Shown: one piece after another, positions 30,929 to 40,248 of the stretch
Position numbering within the stretch: the stretch's first letter is position 1
Layout: every line of letters starts with the position of its first letter
Source of the DNA: Macrophomina tecta
Taxonomy: Eukaryota > Ascomycota > Dothideomycetes > Botryosphaeriales > Botryosphaeriaceae
Direction: 5' to 3'
NCBI GenBank assembly: GCA_024180945.1
Contig: JAKSGN010000012.1
Coordinates: 310,001 to 374,000, forward strand
Length of the DNA stretch: 64,000 nt
Notes under the pieces: model-generated
The model's database searches: none
What the model saw: only the letters and a program-made list of their open reading frames with translations
What the model was told of the DNA's origin: nothing
Program-made: the position numbers and the translations under genes

Positions 30929-30939
30929 CGAAGGGGGTG
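30929..30939 (+). promoter_or_regulatory. Copia polypurine tract
   Basis: The purine run GAAGGGGG lies immediately before the 3' LTR, the expected place for plus-strand priming. Confidence 0.65.
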
Positions 30940-31085
30940 TGTTGGATATCACGTGTTTTCATATTGCTTTTGCAACACCAGATAGCTTAGTCGCAATCGC
31001 TCGTATAAGAGGCGGTCGGGTCACCTACCCTCTCCCTCTTCATGCCATCATCAATGAATCACTTTCGTTCATCAATTATTCAACA
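30940..31085 (+). repeat. Copia 3' LTR (146 bp)
   Basis: Same sequence as the 5' LTR. It ends directly against a pogo transposase at its LLIL(D) block. Confidence 0.92.
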
Positions 31086-32004
31086 GAATCAAAAGACGAT
31101 ATGCTCCAGTTGTGCGATTCTTCGTGTGCATTTCGAAGTGCTGCAGCCACTGGAACGTAAGCTCATTTGTCGTCCAACCGTTATCGCTCGTTGCGATAAC
31201 CCAATCGCCTGGTATATCGTCGCTGTACCAAGCTGAAAGGTGGTATTGTCCCTTGAATATCACGAACGGCGGGATCGCCCACCCTTTCGCGTTGACTCCC
31301 TGGATCACCGAAACCCACTCGCGATTGCCTGGCTGCCTTGTCTTTGGTCGAGCACGTCGTTCGGAGGCTGTGACAACCATTGCGGCTGCAATAACGCCCA
31401 TAAGGAAGCCCGCTTCGTCAAAGTTGAAGATATCGTCGTCTACGATCCCGTACTTCGCGATTGTATTCCGTACGAGGTTAAACCAGTCCGTAATAAGCCC
31501 TAGATCCTCGCATTTAGCCCTCTGGTCATCGTACTTGCGATTCAGACGAGTTCTGAGCTCAGGTGTCCGCTTTATGAAGTTGGTAGGCCAGTTCTTGCCA
31601 ACCTGGCCTCCAGCGCGGCCAGCGAGGAGCTTGTTCGCCATATCTCTAACGGCTTCGAGTCGGGGCGGAAATCCTCGCGAATCTAGGTCGAGAATACGTT
31701 CGACGATAACGGATTCTTCGGTAGGCGTGAGCTTTCGAGAGTTAGGTGCGCAATCGCGTCGGGAAGGGATTCCTTTAGCGCGTCGATTCACGGTTGAGTA
31801 GTGGACGGCGTACTCCTTTGCAGCGCCTCGGGCGGTCGGGATTTGGTTTTTCTTGAGCGCTGAAACAGCTAGAATAACTGCACCTTCATTATTTAATGAT
31901 TGATGATGAGTTGGTTGAGGCATCGCGTCTTAAAGAGAGGAGACGCGTTTTGGTGGGGGAGGTGATGCACTCGCTTGTGTGATGCACTCGCTTGTGGAAC
32001 ACGT
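31086..32004 (-). mobile_element. pogo/Fot element, 5' half, in a glycosidase-like gene
   Basis: Encodes the N-terminal part of a transposase from the ATG at 31923: HTH region (SRRDCAPNSRKLTPTEES), second HTH (GKNWPTNFIKRTPELR) and catalytic block FNFDEAGFLMG. The frame ends at GAYRLLI, where the Copia LTR starts. The outer terminus at 32004 carries two tandem copies of ACAAGCGAGTGCATCAC (minus strand) and abuts a TA dinucleotide, the expected target. The 3' half is not in the window. Confidence 0.85.
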
Positions 32005-33886
32005 TATACGACCAGCCTTAGTCACGGTCAGCAAGTAAGATTTTGGAGATTATTTTTGATAGCTGGCTCACCTTCCTTAACGAGGTCAGCCGGCTCCTTT
32101 CCTGGTTGGATAGGGGTGATGGACTCCTTGGAGAACCTTGCCACATCGATCTTGGAGACACCTTCTCTGAGAATGTGCGAGATCCTAGCGGCATAGTCCA
32201 TGGTGTCCTGGAAGCCATGATTCCAGGAAGGCTGCTTCTCAGACCAGAGCTCGGAGAACAGGTAGGCGAATGCGGTGTGCCCGGGCCACGTAGTGGCATA
32301 GTAGTTTCCAGTGTACTGGCCGCCGTGGAGAACGTATTGGTTGACACCCGCTGCGAAGCCACGGTTCATAGAGAAGAGCATTTGTGGGAGCGTATACTGG
32401 TATGCCGTCAATGGAACGGCGCCCAGCTCGTTGGAGATGACCCTCTTCCCTGCGAGCTGGGCCGGACCGACAAATTTGCGGTATGTGTCCACGTCGTCCT
32501 TGAAGCCGTAGCTTTCGCATTCCGGAGCGCCGACTCGGGGAATGGAGCGTAGCATGTCCATCGGTAGGTTGTATGAAGGTTGCATCGAAGTTTCTTTGTT
32601 GAGGCGCCCCCGTGCCCAGCTGCCAAGAGCGTCGAGATACTCGATGTAACCGTCAGCCAGGACTTCGTGAAAGTTATTCAGGTATCGTTCCAGAGTCTCT
32701 TCATCCCCCAGGAAGCACTGGAACCTGCCGGGCTGGGCTGCCTGTAGAGCAAGGTTATTTTGGCCGAAGGTAAGCAAGGGCAGGTACGGCTTGATGCTGT
32801 ATCCGAACTTCTCTTGATACCGCTGAGGTATCTCCCGTGACCATGAAATGGTCGCCAAAATCTCGATGCTGTCCTCGAAAGCTGGAAATACCGCCGACAG
32901 ATTAGTCCGCGGGCTCTCTGGGGTATGTATTGGAGGGTTTCTGACATACCATAGTTTCCGACCTTTATCAGAAGGTCTTCCACACCGTTCGTCAAGATAT
33001 GTTCCTCCCAGAAACGCCCGACGGTTTCCGCGCCCTTGGCGCTGAAGTGGTCAACGACATAGGAGCCATTGCGGAAGATGGAATCGTCCTTCATCTCCTC
33101 GATCACGTTGAATTCCACGTTTTTGTGCAGCGTCTTCGTCTGGAAGAACGAGAAGACTCTGTAGTGGGCGCCGTTGGCGGCATCGGGAAAGCGCATGGAG
33201 ACTTTCCCGTCCTTGGTTGAGACGTGACGCGTCTGATCTTCCAAGCTATCGTCCTGCAGCCAATACTGATCGTACGTCACGTTCACCACGTTGAACTTAT
33301 CCCGTACTCTGAACGACTGGGAGCCCTCGGATACGACGAGGGCTGACGTGAAAGCCACGAGCTCGCCGGCACCCCAGCCAGGGATTATCTCGTCGAAGTG
33401 GCCGTCCGAAGGGACTTCAGCGGTGAAAGGAAGCTATAACGGTCATGATGTGTTAGCAGCCAAAGCCCACAGCACCGGGAAGCTCACGTTGCGGCCGTAC
33501 CAGATCCCACTGAAGCCCGTCGTCAGTTACATGCGCAGGGATGCCTTGTCCCTGGTTCGGACCAATTGCGAAGTCCATGACTAGTCCATTCTCCTCGTGC
33601 GCCTCGAGAGCAACCTTGAAGACCTTCTGAAAGGCAGGCGTTCCAAAATTGTACTTGTCCCAGTTGGCATCGGGCGGCATGCTACCGACGTCACCCGCTC
33701 CGCCGTACTCGAAGTAAGGGAGGAACTCCACGCCACCACCGCCTACATAACCCACGGACTTGATGTCGGCTTTGACGACATCGGGGTCAACGCTCGCGTC
33801 GGGGAGCCAGTAGCGGAATCGAGTGCGCTCATTGGACGGAGGATCGGCGAAGGTGCCGGCGTGGTGCCTCGGAGTCGTCGCCGCTT

Positions 33887-36746
33887 CAGGGTGGCAATCA
33901 ATTCAATAATATTGACGGTCAATCAATATTGATCAATGTCTTGGCAGTCAATCAATCAACTGAGGTCTGTCATTTTCGTCAATCAATCAATTGCTCCGGG
34001 CCAGTTGATTGATGATATTGATTGACGGCTTACCTTGTATAGAGAGCTACTTTGATGATGATCTCGCTCTTGTGGCGCTCAAGCCACGTCAGGCTAACCT
34101 TTTATCTGATACACTCTTGGCACACAACGTGTCGGGCACATTCTCTTGGCAGCTAGTATATAAACGCTCTCTCAGAATGGCTAGAAGGGACAGCTGAATC
34201 TACTCTTTCAGATCCGTTCTACATTTTCTCAGCAGCTCAGCAGCAACTCTCCCACTATCAAGATGGACTCTAGCAACGATCAACACTCTGTTTTAAGCCT
34301 CTCTAGCGCGCCCACTAGCCTCTTTTCCTCTCAACAGGACTCAGATCCTGCGCAACCCACCAATCTTGCCGTTGATGGCCGAGGACCTGTACGCGAAGGG
34401 TGGGAGTACTTCCCATGGCAGAAATTCCGTGGATATCATGTCACAGAGTCAAAGCAGCGGAGCGGGTGGACTTGGGAGCACGCATATGACATTGAGGACG
34501 TAGAAGGGCGTACACGCTGGGTCTGTATGTACTGCGTGCACAAGAAAGCCCACAAACCAGCTAGCTTCGCTGCTGCTGGCACTGATAATCAGGCAAGGCA
34601 CCTGGTGACTGAGCATAAGATTGAAGATCCTACAGGGAAGCGTCATGTCAAACGGGCCAAGATTTCAGTTGCTCAGCGGCTTGGACTGGATACGAATAGG
34701 CCTTCAGAGCAGGCTATTGTCAATCGCCTTGTCACATCATTCAATCCGGCGTACTTTCAGCAACTACTCACTGATTGGGTCTCATCCGATAACATTCCTT
34801 TCCGCAAGCTTGAAAGCGAGAGATTCAGGCGCGTTCTTAGCTATTTGAATCCTGCAGTAACGTCTACTGGCAGCCTTCCAACACACTCTACTGTTCGTAA
34901 ATGGCTACTTGATGAATTCAATCGCCATAAAGGGATCGTTGCTGAGCTTCTTCAGAGCTCACCTGGCCTTATACACCTTGCCTTTGACGGCTGGACCTCG
35001 TGTAATCACCTCTCTCTACTCGGTATTAACGTCTTCTTCCTTACGTCCTCTGGCACGCTTCGCAAGTTCCTTGTTGGCCTCCCACACGCCGAAGGACGGC
35101 ATACTGGTGACAGCCTTGCGGAAGAGGTGGCCCAGATAATTACGGAATGGGGCATTGGAGGGCAACTTGGCTACTTCGTCACGGATAACGCGTCGAACAA
35201 CGACACGTGCATGGAAGCGCTAGCTGAAGAGTTTGGCTTCAATCACAAGCACCGCCGCTTGCGCTGCATTGGCCATATCATAAACCTGGTAGTCCGCCAG
35301 ATCCTCTTTGGCAAGGAAGCTGACGCGCTCGAGAATGACTGCGCTCAGCCAAAGGAGCTACTCGCTGAGCTCTTACTCTGGCGCAAGAAGGGCCCTATCG
35401 GCAAGCTTCACAATATCGTCCACTGGATTCAGCGCTCAAACCTTGTCTATCAGAGACTGCACCAACTTCAGCGGAACGAGCAAGCGTTGACTGGCGAAAA
35501 CGGCCCTACCTACGAGGTTATAGAGGATAATGCGACACGATGGAACTCTACCTCCGCCATGATTGAGCGCGCAATCAAGCTACAGTCAGTCATTGACGCC
35601 CTCGTCCTCCACGAAGTTCAAGAATGGGATAAATACGTCAAGCTTCGCACTGCCAATAGGACTCAGCCAATGCCAGCTAAGACAAAGAACAAGCCGGCAA
35701 TCGTGGACGATTATCTAACCTCAGATGATTGGGCAACTCTTGCTGAATATCACTCCATCTTGAAGCCTTTTCATGAAGTCACAATCAGGCTACAAGCCAA
35801 CCCAACTAGTGGTAGGTTTGGCGGCTTATGGGAAGTCCTTCCATGCGTGGAGTACCTGTTGAACAAGCTGGAGGAGGTCAAGATCCGCACAGATCAGTAT
35901 CCTGACTCTCACTTCAAGGTGAACATCAATTTGGGGTGGGCTAAGCTAGATGAGTACTATCAGCTCCTTGATGATACTCCAGCTTACGTCGCAGCTTGCG
36001 CCCTTCACCCTGCCTACCGCTGGGAGTGGATTGAGGATCAGTGGGCATTCAAGAAGAGCTGGATCAAGAAGGCAAAGGCAGCTGTTCTAAAGCTCTGGAA
36101 GGATGAGTATCAGTCAATTACTATTGCTGAGGACCCACAGCTACCGCAGAAGCGTAAACGCGAACGTCTCAGCGAATTTGACAGCTGGCTTGCTGCCTCC
36201 AGAAGGACCAAGCATCTAGATCTGACCGACGATGAGTACACCTACTGGCAGCTCGATACCTCTCCTACAGATGACGCAGTCACCAATCCAGTCGATTACT
36301 GGATACTACGTCGCCAGCAATACCCCCGCCTATCACGTATGGCCCTGGACCTCTTTTCTATACCGGCAATGTCAGCAGAGGTGGAGAGGATATTCAATTT
36401 GGCAGGACAAATGGTGACGCCATTGCGCAATAGGCTGGAGGCCAATACTATAGCAGTTGGGCAGATACTACGCTCATGGAACGCAGAAGGCATCATTGAA
36501 AGAAGTTGAGGACTCTATACACGCGGGAGTAGCTATAGCTAGCAAGACTTAGCTAGATTGTATGGCTATCAGTCTCAACACTATGCCAAGCATCACGAGA
36601 TTTTGCTACGTGAACCGTGCGTCAATCAATTCAATTCAATCAATATCAACACCTTATTGATCAATAAATTTGACCTTATTGGAAAATCCTATCAATCAAT
36701 CAATCTGGACCCCATATTGACGTTGATTGAATTGATTGCCACCCTG
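33887..36746 (+). mobile_element. hAT-7 DNA transposon, complete, perfect target duplication
   Basis: 2,860 bp bounded by CAGGGTGGCAATCAATT and its inverse (GATTGCCACCCTG). Subterminal zones are rich in AATCAATTGA / CAATCAATATTG repeats on both sides. The 8-bp duplication CGCCGCTT is exact (33879-33886 and 36747-36754). It interrupts the first coding exon of a secreted hydrolase gene just after the signal peptide. Confidence 0.95.
34263..36509 (+). CDS. hAT-7 transposase (748 aa, intact)
   Basis: hAT transposase with BED finger (RWVCMYC...NQARHLVTEH, about residues 80-118) and core blocks LAFDGWTSCN (about 238), VTDNASNNDT (about 304) and RCIGHIINLVVRQILFG (about 335). NATRWNSTSAMIERA (about 420) and the C-terminal dimerisation block MALDLFSIPAMSAEVERIF (about 690) follow. 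No stops or shifts. The perfect duplication, both terminal repeats and the intact frame make this the best candidate for an autonomous element here. Confidence 0.94.
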   Translation: MDSSNDQHSVLSLSSAPTSLFSSQQDSDPAQPTNLAVDGRGPVREGWEYFPWQKFRGYHVTESKQRSGWTWEHAYDIEDVEGRTRWVCMYCVHKKAHKPASFAAAGTDNQARHLVTEHKIEDPTGKRHVKRAKISVAQRLGLDTNRPSEQAIVNRLVTSFNPAYFQQLLTDWVSSDNIPFRKLESERFRRVLSYLNPAVTSTGSLPTHSTVRKWLLDEFNRHKGIVAELLQSSPGLIHLAFDGWTSCNHLSLLGINVFFLTSSGTLRKFLVGLPHAEGRHTGDSLAEEVAQIITEWGIGGQLGYFVTDNASNNDTCMEALAEEFGFNHKHRRLRCIGHIINLVVRQILFGKEADALENDCAQPKELLAELLLWRKKGPIGKLHNIVHWIQRSNLVYQRLHQLQRNEQALTGENGPTYEVIEDNATRWNSTSAMIERAIKLQSVIDALVLHEVQEWDKYVKLRTANRTQPMPAKTKNKPAIVDDYLTSDDWATLAEYHSILKPFHEVTIRLQANPTSGRFGGLWEVLPCVEYLLNKLEEVKIRTDQYPDSHFKVNINLGWAKLDEYYQLLDDTPAYVAACALHPAYRWEWIEDQWAFKKSWIKKAKAAVLKLWKDEYQSITIAEDPQLPQKRKRERLSEFDSWLAASRRTKHLDLTDDEYTYWQLDTSPTDDAVTNPVDYWILRRQQYPRLSRMALDLFSIPAMSAEVERIFNLAGQMVTPLRNRLEANTIAVGQILRSWNAEGIIERS

Positions 36747-36815
36747 CGCCGCTTGCTCGCCTAACGCCAACCGCTGCGCAACGAGCAGACAAGCCAGAAA
36801 GTGTTGAAGGAACAT

Positions 36816-38054
36816 GGAGAGGAAGATCTGAATGGATAGGACATATCATGTACTGGAGCATGCCACATCTATATAACAGTGACACCGCCTCTGGGGTCCT
36901 CTCCGTACTTGCACTCGCACTGCCCGCCCATTGCGCCTGACTCGACGCAGATTGGCACGATCTGCGGTCCTTGGCGCTTAGGCCACCTTCTCTCGTTCGT
37001 GATTCTGCTCTTTTTTGCCCGTTTCCTTCAAAGACCACCTCCTGCGTTATTAAGCGTAGGTCTTTGCGCGACGCGGGTCTCGAACAGTATTGCCCCACAT
37101 TATACTGCGGTAATATTCATGGAATCTGATTTCTCCTTATTAATGCGGCACGGCGGCATTATTGGGAGTACTTTCGTCGTTAGCGTAGAATCAGGGGAGA
37201 TCATAGCCAGAATTGGAAAAGAGCCATAGGTTTCCTCGGGCAATGTCGCGACCCGGGACCCCGGCCCCCGCAAACGTCATCGCTCAGTCTTATCGAATAC
37301 AAGTCGTATTCCGTACCCGACTCTGCTCTATACGAGTATGGCTGCCCGGGCATGCCGCATTGCAGGGAGCTGCGCGGGCAAGCATAAGTGAGACGTCCAA
37401 GTTGGGTAGCAGCAGCATAGCCAACCTCCAATCTTAGTGGAAAAAACAATTGCTAGTTCCATCGCAAGTGGACCAGGGATAAGCACCTGTGTAGAAGTAC
37501 TCGTTGGTTGAGCGTGTATTGATAGACAAGCCGGTATGTAGAGTGAGCAATACCCGGTGCCTGGCACCATTGTAAGAGAGAAAATACGCGTTCCCGTATT
37601 AGATAGTGATGGACAGTCATAGATTGAGACAGCCTGGCAAGTGTCGCACACCGTGGGGCATTAGTTCGTGGTTATCGGCTGGTGGCAAGGATGGTGGTCA
37701 GATGATGCTAAGTCACCGCTGCCTCGCTAATAGCTCATCTTTTGTGCGCGGTGGCAGTTCTCTCTGCGGTAACTCGTCTGCCAATCTCTCTGAAACATGC
37801 GAAGCTGTTTCTCAGGATGCGGTACTTAAAGAACGAGATATCGCGTTAATCTAGATGCATATTATTCCTAATCCACTGGCCAAGTCAGAACACTCTGGAT
37901 TCTGACAATGCTCCTGAAACGTTTGCATCACTTGTTCGCAGTCACTGCTACTGTTTGTCCGGGCATAAGAGCATACAGCAGCGATTGCGTCAGTACTTGA
38001 GCTCCACCCGAATTGTCCTGCTACTATGTAGCACTGGCTGACAATCATCAACAG
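36816..38054. other. Intergenic, weak open frames only
   Basis: Lies between two divergent genes: the hydrolase (minus) and the oxidoreductase (plus). A TATA-like sequence (minus strand GTTATATAG, near 36876) lies about 60 bp upstream of the hydrolase ATG. A small minus-strand frame at 37851-38087 encodes a hydrophobic N-terminus followed by six Cys, but it overlaps the 5' end of the oxidoreductase. No other gene is convincing. Confidence 0.4.
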
Positions 38055-39976
38055 TGTTCTTCGCTCGAGGCTCAGTACCCGCATCATGTCTTTTTCCCAG
38101 GAGATGCAACGTATGTTGAAGAAGCAGTCACAAGCTTCTGGTGTACGTAATGGTCAAGCCCAGCAAATTCCCCCTGCGATCTATGAACTGACCTTTGTCC
38201 CTGCGTGGAAGCGAACACTTCGAGAATCGCTCCCCACTGCGTCTTCACGCCGGATTCTGCCGAATTAGTCTCGCATGCGGTCCAGCTCTTCGAAGCCAAC
38301 AGATGCCAATTTGCCGTTCGCGGCGGCGGCCACTGCCCGAACAAGGGGTGGCCCAACATTTACGACGGGGTCTTAGTGGCCATGACCAAATTCAACAAGC
38401 TACAGCTTCAGAATGACTCCGTCTCTGTCGGCGCGGGATTGAGGTGGGGACCGGTCTACGACTTCCTCCAGCCCTATGGACTCGTGGTAGTCGGTGGACG
38501 TACTCCTGAAGTCGGTGTTTCTGGCCTCGTCCTCAGTGGCGGCTTGTCGCACTTCAGTGGCAAGCGAGGGCTGGCCTGCGATAACGTCAAAAGTCTTCAG
38601 GTCAAGTGCCACATGTGAACTGGAGTTAGGGAAGTTACTGACACCGTGGACATAGATCGTTACAGGCGGAGGCTACATCTTAGAGGTTGACAGGCACTCG
38701 CACCCTGACTTGTTCTGGGCCATTAAAGGGAGTGGCAACAAATTTGGCATCGTCACGCGTCTCGATCTCTACACCTACTACGTCCCTGAATTATACGCCG
38801 GAACTCCTCGGCTGGAAATGGAACACTTCGACCTTTGGGCGAAAGCGGTCGACAACTTTGTAAGGGTCCGGTCGGCGGGATTCCAGGGGGAGGATGTGGC
38901 AATGTCTCCAAAGATACAATACGTCCCAGCCTTGGGCAAGCCGTTCCTCCTCGCGCCCATGGTGTCGACCATCATACCCGAGAACAGCAAACGCGAGGAG
39001 AAAAACGGCTCTCAGGTTCTTCCAGCTCCTCTAGCGGACTTCGCCAACCTCCCCTACTCCGCCGATTTCAACATGAAAGTCCAAACATTGCCTGAACTTA
39101 TAACTGAGACGTCGATACCGTCTGGGCTTCGGTACGAGCTTCAGACAGTGTCCTTCAAGAGCAGCTTCGACATGCTCAAAGGCTTCAAGGCAATCGCCGA
39201 CGAGGAGTTTGGGCCACTGCTCGAGAAGAGAGTAAGCTTCTCAGCTGTCCTAGAAATCCAGACAATCACCAAGGAAAACATCTTACAAGGGATCTCGCGG
39301 GGTACAAATGCTCTAGGCATTGACGTCGACGATGCGCCCATGATTTGTGTCAGACTATTTTGCCTTACTGCCTCAGATCAGCATCTACTCTTTGCCACCT
39401 CCTCACTACTCCTCATCTTCACAAGCTTCGGATAGCAATATCGGCTTCTATTCCCTCGGTTATTCAAGCACTCATTTATGTATATAAGCAAGTCTACCTT
39501 CCTTCCTCTCAGGAGACAGGCAGAATCTACTCTCTTTTCTGACCTCACTACTCTTCACTTACCAAAATCCCACAATTTGTTATACCTCCCCCCACACCGG
39601 GGAATTCTTCTTGGCTCATCTGCTAACATGCCTTCAGGGATAGCAATGGCGAACAGTTGGCTTCACGCAACTGAAGACGGTGCTAGTCACGCCGCAGGGG
39701 GACGGGTGGTCCAACGAACCCAAGAGCTTGCGAGAAAGCTCGGGCTTGACGTTCCATTCCTGTATGTCTCCCTACCATCTCTCACGTCCCCTCTGGCAGC
39801 TCCGCGCTGAGACACAACCCAGGTTCGCCAAGGATGCGGCCGCAGATCAGGCTGTCATTCCAAACTACGGCTCGAGAAGCGTAGAGAAACTGGAAAAGGT
39901 GGTGAGAAAATACGATGCGGCATACACCTTCTCGGACCTTATTTCCGGCGGATTCCCCATCCCCAAGGTGGGTTAA
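38055..39976 (+). CDS. FAD-linked oxidoreductase (berberine-bridge/PCMH type), 5' exon missing
   Basis: Secreted-type flavoenzyme family acting on secondary metabolites or sugars. Exons 38055-38142, 38212-38600, 38656-39346, 39638-39761 and 39823-39976 join in phase. The FAD-binding PCMH fold is seen in [34 protein letters not shown] and [20 protein letters not shown], and in [28 protein letters not shown]. The BBE C-terminus ends [22 protein letters not shown]. The first exon, with start and signal peptide, lies upstream of an acceptor at about 38054 and was not identified. A 227-bp solo LTR sits exactly at the third splice donor. The duplicated ATTTG still allows a donor (GTGTCA), so the gene could survive with a longer intron, or it may be dead. 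Confidence 0.75.
39348..39574 (+). repeat. Solo LTR A2, 227 bp, at a splice donor
   Basis: Starts TGTCAGACTATTTTGCC and ends AATCCCACA. The exact 5-bp duplication ATTTG is at 39343-39347 and 39575-39579. It is homologous to the LTR in hAT-4 (10822-11049), opposite strand, with a few small differences. It interrupts the oxidoreductase at the exon/intron border before a branch site TGCTAAC and acceptor CTTCAG. Confidence 0.9.
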
Positions 39977-40069
39977 TTAAGTTCGAAATGTCACGAAAAC
40001 GGGCAGGATACTAAGACCAGGTGCTTCGCCTGGGAGTCCGGCGAGGAAATTACTTAACACAATATTATA

Positions 40070-40112
40070 ACGTACTCCACATGCAAGCGGACCACACAAG
40101 CGAGCGGACCAC
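40070..40112 (+). repeat. Orphan pogo terminal repeat
   Basis: ACGTACTCCACATGCAAGCG followed by tandem ACAAGCGAGCGGACCAC-like units, next to a TA. It has the same layout as the ends of the intact pogo element 180 bp downstream, but with different internal bases. No partner end was found, so it is a relic of a related family. Confidence 0.7.
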
Positions 40113-40248
40113 CCTAACAGACCAAAACTACTTCACAGTCGAGTAACTCCACAACGCCCATGAACTTAATAATCTCTTAGATATATCTCTATCAAGCTAT
40201 AGGTGGGCCTTAGGCCCGAACTAGTAAGGTAAGAAGAGAGAAAAACTA

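Larger units (their letters stand above)
25611..31085 (+). mobile_element. Ty1/Copia retrotransposon, full length, 5,475 bp
   Basis: Two 146-bp LTRs, identical by inspection, begin TGTTGGATATCACG and end ATTCAACA and enclose one long gag-pol frame. The flanking 5-mers differ (AAAAC on the left, GAATC on the right). The left flank is the hAT-5 leader and the right flank is a pogo transposase. The element therefore lacks a target duplication and may be a recombinant between two Copia copies, although the identical LTRs point to a young age. Confidence 0.93.
32005..36815 (-). pseudogene. Secreted glycoside hydrolase-like gene, split by hAT-7 and cut by pogo
   Basis: The ATG at 36815 opens a signal peptide (MFLQHFLACLLVAQRLALG). 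Exons are 36815-36747, resuming at 33886-33501 after hAT-7, then 33433-32950, 32881-32072 and 32016-32005. With one copy of the hAT-7 duplication removed, all phases agree (WDL|LPF, NY|AFED, KE|GWSY). Blocks such as GGVEFLPYFEYGG, MDFAIGPNQGQG and VISNELGAVPLT, and GQYTGNYYATTWPGHTAF, resemble large secreted fungal proteins annotated as GH2- or rhamnosidase-like; the exact family is inference. The C-terminal third is lost beyond the pogo insertion at a TA site. Apart from the insertions the reading frame is clean, so the inactivation looks recent. Confidence 0.75.

Noticed and set aside
32043..32552. 169-codon plus-strand open frame over the hydrolase gene
   Set aside because: Antisense to the conserved exon 32881-32072. 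No domain of its own.
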